Shown in pieces: positions 1-8,563 of a stretch of 13,544 nucleotides of DNA; position 1 is the first letter of the stretch, and each line of letters starts with the position of its first letter. A model generated the notes under the pieces. The model was not told where the DNA came from. It was given only the letters and a program-made list of their open reading frames with translations, and made no database searches. The stretch is from assembly GCA_007128675.1 (NCBI GenBank), contig SKWY01000314.1, positions 1 through 13,544 of the forward strand, in the 5' to 3' direction. The DNA comes from Deltaproteobacteria bacterium (lineage in GTDB: Bacteria > Myxococcota > Myxococcia > SLRQ01). Made by a program: the position numbers and the translations under genes.

Positions 1-189
1 TAAGCGCCGGGAGCCGGTTTCCGAGCCCGTGTGGCGCACCCACGCCAGTGCGGAGCCCACGGATCGGAGACCGGACTGCCGGTCGCTTCGGGAGGAGGGC
101 AGCCCCAGGCGCACCAGGTAGAAGCTCCACGCAAAGACGGAGCAGGACAGCCCAAGGCAGCCCAGGTAGTAGCGACACGCAAAGAGCAA
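1..189 (-). CDS. possible small reading frame after dnaE, runs off left edge
   Basis: I do not recognise this. Directly after the dnaE stop (190-192), in the same frame, a TTG codon (187-189) opens 63 codons without a stop up to the window edge. About five sixths of the codons end in G or C, as in the confident genes here, which favours coding. The first 33 residues are rich in aromatic and aliphatic residues (for example FACRYYLG and FAWSFYLV) and form two tandem 16-residue copies; the rest is Ser/Arg/Gly-rich. I see no good ribosome binding site, so translation would need coupling to dnaE. It may instead be non-coding repeat sequence that happens to be open. Confidence 0.27.
   Translation of the reverse strand, partial: MLFACRYYLGCLGLSCSVFAWSFYLVRLGLPSSRSDRQSGLRSVGSALAWVRHTGSETGSRRL
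91..186 (-). repeat. two tandem copies of a 48-bp unit
   Basis: Positions 139-186 and 91-138 (read on the minus strand) align without gaps over 48 bases, with 38 identical by my count. Shared blocks include TTTGCGTG, TACCTGG and GGGGCTG. In the frame that follows dnaE the copies read as two 16-residue units, each with Phe-Ala near the start and Leu-Gly-Leu near the end. The unit length is a multiple of three. Confidence 0.7.
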
Positions 190-3100
190 TCAGCTCACAT
201 GGGTAACTCTGTCGCCAAAGAGCCGATCAAGGGAGGCTATCAGCTCGTCCCCGGGCCGCACCCTCCTGTCGTCCATACGGATCACCGCCTCCCAACGGTT
301 CTCTCGACGAACCTTCAGGTAGGCACGACATCTGCCGGGATGAGTTCCAAGAAGCTCGCGAAGCCGAGCGATGCGAGCTCGGGTCAGAGACTCGGGGGCC
401 ACGGTCACCGTCAAGAAGCAGGCCTCTCTCTCACGAACGTCCTCGAGCTTCTCGACCCGCTCGACTCGGATACGCACGACCTTGTCTTCACCTTCGCCCT
501 CGGGCCTGGCTTTTCCGTGAACGACAACGGCATCGTCGCTCTTGAGCATCGCCTCGCAAGCGAGGTACGCCTCCGAGAAACAAATGCACTCGATGCCGCC
601 GGTCAGATCCTCCACGGTGAACATGGCCATGCGAGAGCCCTTCTTGGTAGTGCGCTCACGGAGGCCAGTGACTACCCCACCGACGCTTACGTCTTGCCAG
701 CGCTCGTATGTGCGCGCCCTACCGCATGGAGTAGCGCACCGAGATAGTTCTTCCGCATGTCGATCCAGGGGGTGTCCCGACAAGTAGAAACCCAATGCGG
801 CCTTCTCTTTCGATAGGAGTTCCCTGTCGGTCCAAATGTCGTGATCCGCCGATGCGTCGACATAGACGTCCGGCCTCTCGAGCGAGAAGGCCATGCTCGC
901 GACACTGCCCGTGCCGACATCGCCGGGGCCTCCGCCAAGAACTCCAAAGAGACTGGACTGACCGCTGGCTCGATCCTTGGCCGCCTTGGCACCTCGATCG
1001 ATTGCGCGCTCGAGGCTCTTTGCAAGCTTCCAGCGCGGCAGACCCAAGAAATCGAAGCATCCGGCTGCGATGAGAACCTCGATTGTCTTACGATTGACCC
1101 TTCGCAGATCGACCCGCTCACAGAAATCGAAGAGGCCGCGGAAGGGGCCCTCCTCACGAGCTTCCATCATCGCCTCGATAGCCGCGTCTCCAACTCCCTT
1201 CACCGCGCCAAGGCCAAAACGTATCCGCTTCTTTCCCTCTCTCTCGGGTTTATCCGAAGGTGCCACGTCGAATGCGAGCTTCGAGTCGTTCACGTCGGGC
1301 GCCAGCACGTCGATGCCCATGTCCCGGCGAACTTCAGCGATGTGCAGGGCGAGGCTGTCGGTCTTGTCCTTCTCGCTGGTGAGCAGCGCGGCCATGAACT
1401 CCACTGGGTAGTGGGCCTTCAGCCATGCCGTCTGGTAGGTAATCAGTCCATAGGCCGCCGAGTGCGACTTGTTGAACCCGTAGCTGGCGAACTTGGCCAT
1501 CAAGTCGAAGATCTCGTTGGCTACCTTGGGGTTGACGCCGTTCTCGCTGGCGCCGGCCAAGAAGGGCGGACGTTCGGCGTCCATAACCTCTATCTTCTTC
1601 TTGCCCATGGCGCGGCGAAGCTCATCGGCGCGCCCGAGAGAGTAACCGGACAAGACCTGCGAGATACGCATCACCTGCTCTTGGTAGACGATGACCCCGT
1701 ATGTCTCCTCGAGGATGTCGGCGAGCGATGGGTGTGGATAGGAGACCGCCTGTCTGCCGTGCTTCCGATCGATGTACGCATCGACCATTCCCGACTCCAA
1801 GGGGCCCGGCCGGTACAGGGCGCCGGCGGCGACGATGTCGGTGAACCTGTCGGGTTTCAGCTTCTTGAGCATCTCGCGAAAGCCGCTTGACTCGCACTGG
1901 AAGACGCCTGTCGTATCTCCGCGGGAGAGAAGCTCGAAAACCGCTGGATCATCGAGGGGGATCTTCTCGATGTCGATGGCATCTTCCTCGGGAAGATCGC
2001 GGTTGGCCAGGCTGACGGCATGCTCGATCACCGTCAGCGTCTTGAGGCCGAGGAAGTCGAACTTCACGAGCCCCGCCTTCTCGACATCGTCCTTGTCGAA
2101 CTGCGTCACCACCTCGCCGTCGTTGCCTCGGAACAGGGGCACGTACTCGCACAGCGGCTTGTCTCCGATGACGACGCCCGCCGCGTGCATACCGGCCTGA
2201 CGGTTGAGGCCCTCCAGCGACATCGCCACATCCAGAAGCTCCCGGTAGATCGGCTGCTCCCGGTCCTCGTACATCTCCTTGAGGCGCGGTTCCATGTTCA
2301 GAGCATCGGAGAGATCCTTGGCCTTGTCCGGAACGAGTTTGGCGATGCGATCTCCCTCCGAGACCGGCAGCCGCATCACTCTTGCCACATCGCGAATGAC
2401 GCTTCGGGCCTTTAGCTGCCCGAACGTGATGATCTGGCCCACGTTGTCGGCCCCGTACTTCTCGGCGACATGGGCTATGACCTCGTCCCGGCGATTCATA
2501 CAGAAGTCGATGTCGAAGTCCGGCATCGATACTCGCTCGGGGTTGAGGAAGCGCTCGAAGAGAAGGCCCAGGGGGATGGGGTCGATATCGGTGATCCGAA
2601 GCGAGTAAGCCACAAGAGAGCCGGCGCCGGAGCCCCGTCCGGGCCCCACGGGTATGCGCTGATCCTTGGCCCAGTTGATGAACTCCTGGACGATGAGAAA
2701 GTAGCCGGAGAAGCCCATCTCGATGATGACGTCCAGCTCGATGGAGAGGCGCTTTTCATAGAGATCCCTGTCCACCGGATACTTTTCGCCTATCTCCTCG
2801 AACCGTCTTTTCAGCCCCTCACGAGCCGCCTCTCGCAGCCAGCCGTCCAGATCATAGCCTTCGGGGACCTGGAAGGTGGGCAGGTAGATCTTCCCGAGAT
2901 CCAGCTCCACGTCGCAGCGCTCGGCGATCTCCGCGGAACGATAGACCGCGTCGGGCACGTCCTCGAAGAGATCCAGCATCTCCTCGAAGGAGCGCACGTA
3001 CTGGCCGTCGCCAACAGGGCGCATCTTTCGCATATCATCGACGCTGACCTGGTGACGGATCGCCAAGAGGGCGTCGTGAGCCCTGGCCTCTCCCCTCTCG

Positions 3101-3717
3101 AGATAATGGCAGTCGTTGGTCGCGACAAGCGGTATCTTGAGATCCCGAGAAAGCTCCTTGAAGGCATCGCAGATCCGCGTTCTCTCGGGGTGAGAGTTGT
3201 GCTGTAGCTCCAGATGATAGTGACCGGGAGCGAAGAGCTTCTTGTACTCATTCGCCGACCGCCGGGCCTCGTCCAAGTCGCCGGCCATCACGTGGCCGCC
3301 GGGCTCTCCCTCCAAACAAGCGGAAAGAGCGAAGAGGCCCTCCGTTCGTGATGCGAGCTGTGCCTTTGTAAATCGTGGGTTCTTGCCGCCGAGCAGATGA
3401 CCCTCGAGGTGAGATATGGACAGGAGGTCCGAGAGATTGCGGTAGCCGACCTGATCCTTGGCTAGGAGCACGAGCCTTGCCTCGGGCCGGGCATGATGTC
3501 CCGTATCGACGAAGCACTCGGCCCCGAAGATCGGCCTGACCCCCGCTTCCTTCGTAGCCTTCTGGAACTGAACAGCTCCGAAGAGGTTGGCCGTATCGGT
3601 CATTGCCACGGCGTTCATGCCGCCGGCCTTGACCCGCTCCATCAGAGGCCCAAGACGAATGGCTCCCTCGAGCAGGGAGTAGAGCGTGTGGACATGAAGA
3701 TGAACGAAGTCTGCCAT
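190..3717 (-). CDS. dnaE: DNA polymerase III subunit alpha (replicative polymerase)
   Basis: Catalytic alpha subunit of the replicative DNA polymerase; it extends the nascent chain in the holoenzyme with the sliding clamp. I take the start at ATG 3717 (1175 aa) because the product then begins MADFVHLHVHT, as family members do; an in-frame GTG at 3735 would add six residues, and neither start has a clear ribosome binding site. Numbering from Met 3717, the order is: PHP domain (about 1-280); palm with PDFDIDF (Asp400/402/404) and a third acidic residue in KFDFLGL (Asp554), matching the catalytic positions of E. coli alpha; GPGRGSGAGS near 359; fingers with YGFNKSHSAAYG; clamp-binding motif QSSLF at 920-924; OB fold about 1010-1080; C-terminal domain. 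Length is typical of DnaE1. Oddity: several PHP metal ligands are substituted (see findings). It is divergent from the operon starting at 3866. Confidence 0.97.
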   Translation of the reverse strand: MADFVHLHVHTLYSLLEGAIRLGPLMERVKAGGMNAVAMTDTANLFGAVQFQKATKEAGVRPIFGAECFVDTGHHARPEARLVLLAKDQVGYRNLSDLLSISHLEGHLLGGKNPRFTKAQLASRTEGLFALSACLEGEPGGHVMAGDLDEARRSANEYKKLFAPGHYHLELQHNSHPERTRICDAFKELSRDLKIPLVATNDCHYLERGEARAHDALLAIRHQVSVDDMRKMRPVGDGQYVRSFEEMLDLFEDVPDAVYRSAEIAERCDVELDLGKIYLPTFQVPEGYDLDGWLREAAREGLKRRFEEIGEKYPVDRDLYEKRLSIELDVIIEMGFSGYFLIVQEFINWAKDQRIPVGPGRGSGAGSLVAYSLRITDIDPIPLGLLFERFLNPERVSMPDFDIDFCMNRRDEVIAHVAEKYGADNVGQIITFGQLKARSVIRDVARVMRLPVSEGDRIAKLVPDKAKDLSDALNMEPRLKEMYEDREQPIYRELLDVAMSLEGLNRQAGMHAAGVVIGDKPLCEYVPLFRGNDGEVVTQFDKDDVEKAGLVKFDFLGLKTLTVIEHAVSLANRDLPEEDAIDIEKIPLDDPAVFELLSRGDTTGVFQCESSGFREMLKKLKPDRFTDIVAAGALYRPGPLESGMVDAYIDRKHGRQAVSYPHPSLADILEETYGVIVYQEQVMRISQVLSGYSLGRADELRRAMGKKKIEVMDAERPPFLAGASENGVNPKVANEIFDLMAKFASYGFNKSHSAAYGLITYQTAWLKAHYPVEFMAALLTSEKDKTDSLALHIAEVRRDMGIDVLAPDVNDSKLAFDVAPSDKPEREGKKRIRFGLGAVKGVGDAAIEAMMEAREEGPFRGLFDFCERVDLRRVNRKTIEVLIAAGCFDFLGLPRWKLAKSLERAIDRGAKAAKDRASGQSSLFGVLGGGPGDVGTGSVASMAFSLERPDVYVDASADHDIWTDRELLSKEKAALGFYLSGHPLDRHAEELSRCATPCGRARTYERWQDVSVGGVVTGLRERTTKKGSRMAMFTVEDLTGGIECICFSEAYLACEAMLKSDDAVVVHGKARPEGEGEDKVVRIRVERVEKLEDVREREACFLTVTVAPESLTRARIARLRELLGTHPGRCRAYLKVRRENRWEAVIRMDDRRVRPGDELIASLDRLFGDRVTHVS

Positions 3718-3865
3718 TTGGCACCGTGGTAGCACAGCAGGGCCGCGCCCGTCTCGTCATCCAAGAACGAACTTGCGGTATCCCTACTGGAGCGAAGGGG
3801 TGTACAAAGCAAGGATCCTCTCGAAACCGGGGTCCCTGTTGGATCCGCCCTGGAGATTCACGAAC
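3718..3865. other. divergent intergenic region between dnaE and the DUF4139 operon
   Basis: This 148-bp stretch must carry the 5' ends of both dnaE (minus) and the plus-strand operon. I found no convincing sigma-70 -35/-10 pair on either strand. TTGCGG (3773-3778) is a -35-like hexamer, but nothing like TATAAT follows at 16-18 bp. The only other structure noticed is a pair of GGATCC palindromes about 30 bp apart. Confidence 0.5.
3852..3855 (+). promoter_or_regulatory. ribosome binding site deciding the start of the first DUF4139 gene
   Basis: GGAG lies 10 bases before ATG 3866. This supports ATG 3866 over the in-frame TTG at 3773, which would add 31 charged residues ahead of an evident signal peptide. 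Confidence 0.55.
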
Positions 3866-5815
3866 ATGAGCACATCTCTAGCACTCGCCATCCTAGCCCT
3901 GGGAGCCGGCCTCGCAAGCGCTCCCGCAACAGAGCTTGCAGCCAGCGCCCAGAGCATCGAAGCCCCCATAGCCGAGGTCACCGTCTACGGCGATCGAGCA
4001 AGCGCTCTTCGAAGCGGAGTCGTGGACCTCTCGGAAGGCACGAACGTCATCGCCTTTCCCGATCTTCCTGGGGGGACGTTGCTGGACACCGTGAGGGTGA
4101 CAGCGGACGGCGCGAGCATCTTGCGGGTCGAAACGAACCCCGTCGAGAAGCTGCGAAGCGGAATCGAGAGGGTCGAGGCCATCCTCGAGGAGATCGAGGC
4201 TCTCGATGAGAAGATGGCCAAGCTGAACGGGCAAAATCGCACGCTCGAGCAGGAGCTCTCGTGGCTTGCGAGCATCACGCCGGCGCCCCTCCCCGACTCC
4301 CCCGAGGCCCCTCGCCATCTGGCACCGGACATTTGGCCCTTGGTCCTCGATCTGCTCGAGACGAGACGATCGGAGGCCAGGGAGAAGGTGCGAGCTCTAG
4401 CGGTCGAACGCCGAGAGGTCGCAAGGGATCGAGAAGAGGCCCTTTCGAGGCTTCGCAAGCTGGACCTGGGCGGCATCACCGAGCGCAGCATAGAGGTCCT
4501 GGCGGTCGTCCACTCGCCGCGAGCGCGAAGGCGGGTGCCGGTCTCTGTCGAGTACATGGTCCCCGGCGCCGGCTGGACGCCGGCATATGAGCTGCACTTC
4601 GAGCCACGAACGGAAGAGGTGACCCTCAAGGGCTACGGACGAGTCCGTCAGGCAACCGGCGAGGATTGGAGTGATGTGAGGCTTTCGCTCTCGACGGCAA
4701 CGCCGGCCCGCGGAATCGAGATGCCCGTCCTGCTGACCTGGATTCTTGGCGAGGCCAGGGATTTCGTGCCGGTGCCGCGGCCGAAGCAGAGGCCGGACAG
4801 GCCGACCTTTCATGATCTGCCTGCTCCAAGCGTCGCCGAGCTTGCGCCCGATTCGGAAGCGCGCGCGGCCTCCGTAAGAGAGCGCCTATCCGCCCTCCGT
4901 GTTCAGCCGGAGGCATCGGAAAGACCTCGGCCCACGCGCCGGCAGCCTCCACGCGCGGCACGGCCCGCCCCAGACTACGCTCCCCCCGAAGAGATGTTGC
5001 TCGACATGGAAATGGAAGCGTCGGTAATGGCCGAGAGCCCGGCCCCCCGATCATCGCGGATTCGAAGAGAGAGGGCGTCGGTTGCCGCCGAGTCGACCCG
5101 AAGCCAGCCGCCCGAAAAGGGCTTCGTGCTCGCCGATCCCTCCGAGCAGCTTGTGCCCCCTTTGCCCCCGGCAGGCTCCCCCGCTGCCCTCTCGGAAGGC
5201 CTCGACTTCGTCTACCCCGTCGCCGCTACCAGCACCCTCGATGCCAGCGGAGAGCACCATCGAGTACCGCTCTTCAGGGAGAGTTTCTCAACGGATCTCT
5301 TGTACGAGATCAGCCCAGGACTCGAGGAAACGGCTTTCCTGAAGGCCTCTGTGAGAAACACGGGAGAGAGGCCCATCCTCGGCGGACCGGCGTCCCTCTT
5401 CGTCTCGGGCTCCTACGCTGGTGATTCTCGCCTCGAAACAATTGGTCCTGGCGGCATGGTCGAGCTGCCCCTGGGCGCGGACGAGGATGTGAGGGTCCGA
5501 AGGGTGGTCACCTTCAACACAGTCACGACAGGGCTCGTACGACGGGAGGAGGCCACGGACTACACGCATAGGATAGAGCTCGTAAGCCACAAGGAGACTC
5601 CCATAAGACTGCGGGTGACAGATCAGGTCCCCAAGACCCGAAACGAGAGCATCCGCATCGAGACTGGCGCCATCGACCCCAAGCCGGCTGAAGGGCCGAC
5701 AGAGACCGAAGGATTGGTCCACTGGGATATCGAGCTGGAGCCCGGCGACTCGACGAGCCTGGAGCTTCGGTACCGAGTTCGAAGACCGAGCAACTGGCGA
5801 CTCTTCCAGCGCTGA
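3866..5815 (+). CDS. exported DUF4140/DUF4139 (MuiA-family) protein with long Pro/Arg linker
   Basis: A 649-residue envelope protein of the mucoidy-inhibitor MuiA type; its biochemical role is not known. Numbering from ATG 3866: signal peptide with hydrophobic core LALAILALGAGLASA (about 4-18); DUF4140-like N-terminal domain from about residue 31 (PIAEVTVYGDRASALRSG); heptad-like helices about 95-135 and 165-200; DUF4139 domain from about 205, with YMVPGAGWTPAYEL and the family signature RQATGEDWSDVRLSLST. A low-complexity stretch rich in Pro, Arg, Ala and Ser (about 305-445) interrupts DUF4139. The domain then resumes as beta-rich sequence ending RRPSNW. I see no cysteine. It is the first gene of a four-gene co-oriented run; the next, a paralogue, starts 25 bp after its stop. 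The family call is firm, the function is not. Confidence 0.87.
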   Translation: MSTSLALAILALGAGLASAPATELAASAQSIEAPIAEVTVYGDRASALRSGVVDLSEGTNVIAFPDLPGGTLLDTVRVTADGASILRVETNPVEKLRSGIERVEAILEEIEALDEKMAKLNGQNRTLEQELSWLASITPAPLPDSPEAPRHLAPDIWPLVLDLLETRRSEAREKVRALAVERREVARDREEALSRLRKLDLGGITERSIEVLAVVHSPRARRRVPVSVEYMVPGAGWTPAYELHFEPRTEEVTLKGYGRVRQATGEDWSDVRLSLSTATPARGIEMPVLLTWILGEARDFVPVPRPKQRPDRPTFHDLPAPSVAELAPDSEARAASVRERLSALRVQPEASERPRPTRRQPPRAARPAPDYAPPEEMLLDMEMEASVMAESPAPRSSRIRRERASVAAESTRSQPPEKGFVLADPSEQLVPPLPPAGSPAALSEGLDFVYPVAATSTLDASGEHHRVPLFRESFSTDLLYEISPGLEETAFLKASVRNTGERPILGGPASLFVSGSYAGDSRLETIGPGGMVELPLGADEDVRVRRVVTFNTVTTGLVRREEATDYTHRIELVSHKETPIRLRVTDQVPKTRNESIRIETGAIDPKPAEGPTETEGLVHWDIELEPGDSTSLELRYRVRRPSNWRLFQR

Positions 5816-5826
5816 TGGCCATAGCC

Positions 5827-5832
5827 AGGAGA
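5827..5832 (+). promoter_or_regulatory. ribosome binding site of the second DUF4139 gene
   Basis: AGGAGA is placed 8 bases before ATG 5841. It is the best Shine-Dalgarno sequence in the window and fixes the start of the second DUF4139 gene. Confidence 0.65.
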
Positions 5833-5840
5833 ATGAAACC

Positions 5841-7460
5841 ATGAAGGCATTGCTGATTCTAACGCTCCTCGCCTCTACCGCCTCGAAGGTCGAGGCTCCC
5901 ATCGAAAAGGTGACCGTCTTCTCGGATCGCGCCGAGGTGACACGAAGCGCCCGGTTCAGCTGCAACGAGAGAGACTCCGTCTTGCTCGCCTTGCCCCTGC
6001 TGCCCGAGAGCCTCGATGCCCGAACCCTACGCGCAAAGGCCCATAGCCGGGCCGAGGTAGTCGGTCTCGCATCGCGCCTCGAGTCGGTGGAGCAGCCACT
6101 GGATCCCGAGGTGGCGAGCATTCGGGAGGAGCTTCAACGAATCGAGGATGCCCGCTCCGTCCTGGACCATAGGAAGCGCACCGCCGAGGAGAGAGGTAGC
6201 GCGGCAAGCGCGTACGCCACTTATCTGACCGCCGTCTTGAGGGAGGCCTCTCGAGGGGAGCAGGCGGATGCCGAGCTATGGAGCGCCGCGATGGACACGA
6301 TTCACACAGAGAGAGAGAAGCTCGCAAAGGAGCTGCTCGAGATCGCCGCCGAGCGAAAGACGCTGGATCGGCGGGCCGATCTTCTCGGGCGTCGCCTTTC
6401 GGCGAAGCAAGCGGCAAGAAAGCTTCTGGAAAGGGAGCGCGGCCATCTCGTGGAGGTGACACTAGTTTGCCGGGAGACGGGACGAGGAGATCTGTCGCTC
6501 TCTTACGTCGTTCGGGGAGCAACGTGGGCGCCAGAGTACGATCTTCGCTTCGTGTCCGAAGGAAGTGACGGCGTTGGGGAGGGCAGGGCACGCATCGAGG
6601 TTGGGGCAATAGTAAGGCAGGCGACGGGAGAGGACTGGGGGGAGGCGACAATCGTTCTCTCCACGGCCAGACCGAGGCTTGGCGCGAAGGCTCCACAGCC
6701 GGCGACGCTCTACATAGACGGCGAGGAGGTAGGAAAAGAGAGGGTGCTCGTCCAAGACGTCGAGGATAGGAGGGCCCTCCCAGTTGGTACGGGCGAGACG
6801 GATAGGCCGGCTCCAAGCCAGGCCCAGCTCGATGATGGAGGCCGCGCCTTCACCCTGACCCTTCCAGGCAAGGTCGACATCCGGGCCGATAACCGGCCTT
6901 ACCGATTCCCCGTGGATGCCATCGAGACGGCGGCCAGCGGACGGCGGGTCTCGGCACCAAAGCTCGCCCCTCACGTCTACCGAGTAGTCCAGCTCGAGAA
7001 CCCCGCTTCGTTTCCATTGCTCAAAGGCCGGATGCACGTCTTTCGCGACGGAGCCTATGCTGGACGCGTGGCCCTCGAGCACACGGCTCCCGGCGCGCCC
7101 ATGGAGATATCCATGGGTGCCGACGAGACGGTTAGGATCCGCCGTGACGAGCTTACCGAAATAGACCGAAGCCCAGGCTTCTTGCGGCGCACCCGGAGAA
7201 TGGAACGCGCCTACCGTATAGAGATCGTCAACGCCGCTACCGGGCCGGCAACGGTGGAGGTCCGCGAGAGCATCCCCGTAAGCCGAGTCGACGACATCGA
7301 GGTCAGACTAGACCAAAGCCGAACGACTTCGGGTTTCGATTTCGACGAGGAGCGGGGCATCTTGTCCTGGACCGTAGAGCTCGAAGAGGGAGAAAAGGCC
7401 CACGTGGACCTCGCCTTCACCGTTCGTCTACCAGACGACTGGGAGCTGGCTAGCCGATAG
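5841..7460 (+). CDS. exported DUF4140/DUF4139 (MuiA-family) protein, paralogue of the preceding gene
   Basis: A 539-residue protein with the same architecture as the upstream gene. It has a short signal peptide (MKALLILTLLASTAS, cleavage probably near residue 15-19) and an N-terminal DUF4140-like domain starting PIEKVTVFSDRAEVTRSA. A charged helical region that looks coiled-coil covers about residues 90-200. DUF4139 follows from about 203, with SYVVRGATWAPEYDLRF and the shared signature RQATGEDWGEATIVLSTARP, ending RLPDDWELASR. The long Pro/Arg linker of the first paralogue is replaced by a short segment (about 280-335). Cys41 and Cys210 are the only cysteines I see. The start is set by AGGAGA at 5827-5832. 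The tandem arrangement suggests duplication followed by divergence; the two may act as a pair in the envelope, which is inference. Confidence 0.87.
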   Translation: MKALLILTLLASTASKVEAPIEKVTVFSDRAEVTRSARFSCNERDSVLLALPLLPESLDARTLRAKAHSRAEVVGLASRLESVEQPLDPEVASIREELQRIEDARSVLDHRKRTAEERGSAASAYATYLTAVLREASRGEQADAELWSAAMDTIHTEREKLAKELLEIAAERKTLDRRADLLGRRLSAKQAARKLLERERGHLVEVTLVCRETGRGDLSLSYVVRGATWAPEYDLRFVSEGSDGVGEGRARIEVGAIVRQATGEDWGEATIVLSTARPRLGAKAPQPATLYIDGEEVGKERVLVQDVEDRRALPVGTGETDRPAPSQAQLDDGGRAFTLTLPGKVDIRADNRPYRFPVDAIETAASGRRVSAPKLAPHVYRVVQLENPASFPLLKGRMHVFRDGAYAGRVALEHTAPGAPMEISMGADETVRIRRDELTEIDRSPGFLRRTRRMERAYRIEIVNAATGPATVEVRESIPVSRVDDIEVRLDQSRTTSGFDFDEERGILSWTVELEEGEKAHVDLAFTVRLPDDWELASR

Positions 7461-7521
7461 ACTTTCGAGAAGAACCCCTGGATTGTCCTTCACCGCCCCA
7501 TCTGCGAGAATTCTTCCTGAG

Positions 7522-8559
7522 ATGCCCCATACAGATCGCGCCCCCATCCACCGCCGCCATTTCTTTCCTAAATGGCTGCTCGCCACTCTATGCCTTGCCC
7601 TGCTCTTGCCGGCCGCTCCATCCATGGCCGCGCAGGTCGCTCCCAATGTCGTCCTGATTGGCTCGGGTGAGCGGGGTGCTCAGGTGACGGTACACAACCC
7701 CGGTCTATCGCCCATAGAGGTCGAGGTCACCCTTACCTTCGGATACGAGGATTCCGATGAGGAAGACAAGGTCCGCACCGTCTACCCCGAGGACGGCACG
7801 ACCCACGACAAGTCGGCGGTGAACTGGCTTCGGGTCTACCCGCAGCGGGTCATCGTCGGGCCGGGCGCGCGCCAGGCGCTCCGCCTCTTCAGCCGGCCTC
7901 CCCAGGGATTAGCCGAGGGCGAGTACTGGGCGAGGATGCAGGTGCAGACAAGGCCAACGGAGATGCCGAGCCGGGCGGTCGAGAGCACGGACGAGGTTCG
8001 CGTGAGGGTCGGAGTGACGACGCGGCAAAGGATCCCCGTCTTCGTCAGGATCGGCGAGCCCGAGGCGTCCTTGCGGTTCACCCACGTGGGGCCCTTGCTC
8101 GATGATGGCGGCATGTCGCCCGAAGCAGCGAAGGCGGAGGGTGAAGGCTCGGAAGGAGAGGGGGAGGACGGTTTGGAAGAACACAATGAGGACGGCTCGG
8201 AGGGCGAGGACGATGCTTCTTTGCAAGAAGACGGCGCGCTACCTGCTCCAGCGGCGAAGACATCGGAGCTAATCGTCCGGTATCGAGCCGACCTTGAAGG
8301 GAGCGGCGCGTTTCTCGGGATGCTCAACGCCAGGTTGTTCAAGGAAGGGAAGATCCTCGCCGAGGAGACGGTCCCAATTGCTTTCTTCAATTCCGGCTGG
8401 CGGCGGATCCGGCTTTCTCTCTTCGAGGAGATGGAGCGAGACGATCTCGAGGGGGCGCTTCTCACACTAGAGACGCTCCGGGATCACCCAGCCATTCAGA
8501 CCCGGCAGCTCCTGCCCGGCACTCAGGCGAGGTGGGAGGCGCCGATAAGGTTCGACTAG
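7522..8559 (+). CDS. PapD/FimC-like periplasmic chaperone with acidic insertion
   Basis: Probable periplasmic chaperone of a chaperone-usher system, expected to bind exported subunits. I chose ATG 7522 (345 aa), 61 bp after the previous stop; an in-frame TTG at 7483 is preceded by purine-rich GAGAAGAA and cannot be excluded. Signal peptide: core WLLATLCLALLLPA, cleavage near SMA-AQ (about 35-37). The N-terminal Ig-like domain (about 38-150) shows VTVHNPGLSPIEVEV, then VIVGPGARQALRLF and GLAEGEYWARM, matching the F1/G1-strand region of PapD-type chaperones. The second domain (about 170-345) is split by an acidic Gly/Glu/Asp/Ser-rich insert (about 199-240) and resumes at SELIVRYRADLEGSGAF. It ends RQLLPGTQARWEAP. 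The mature protein has no cysteine. I could not place the conserved subunit-anchoring Arg of strand A, so this is a divergent member. Confidence 0.8.
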   Translation: MPHTDRAPIHRRHFFPKWLLATLCLALLLPAAPSMAAQVAPNVVLIGSGERGAQVTVHNPGLSPIEVEVTLTFGYEDSDEEDKVRTVYPEDGTTHDKSAVNWLRVYPQRVIVGPGARQALRLFSRPPQGLAEGEYWARMQVQTRPTEMPSRAVESTDEVRVRVGVTTRQRIPVFVRIGEPEASLRFTHVGPLLDDGGMSPEAAKAEGEGSEGEGEDGLEEHNEDGSEGEDDASLQEDGALPAPAAKTSELIVRYRADLEGSGAFLGMLNARLFKEGKILAEETVPIAFFNSGWRRIRLSLFEEMERDDLEGALLTLETLRDHPAIQTRQLLPGTQARWEAPIRFD

Positions 8560-8563
8560 AAAA

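Noticed and set aside
69..84. GACCGG-ACTG-CCGGTC hairpin as dnaE terminator
   Set aside because: Only 6 bp, no T-tract on the minus strand, and it lies inside the possible open frame; too weak to call.
31..747. Plus-strand open frame of 238 codons across the dnaE 3' end
   Set aside because: It is codon-aligned antisense of dnaE and the frame after it; rare TTA, CTA and TCA codons keep it open. The product resembles no family and dnaE is unambiguous.
841..3207. Several long plus-strand frames (841-1890, 2020-2415, 2470-3207)
   Set aside because: All lie antisense inside dnaE, with no ribosome binding sites or family resemblance; they are artefacts of GC-rich codon use.
3773..3865. N-terminal extension of the first DUF4139 protein from TTG 3773
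   Set aside because: ATG 3866 is preceded by GGAG at good spacing and gives a normal signal peptide; the extension is charged and would bury it.
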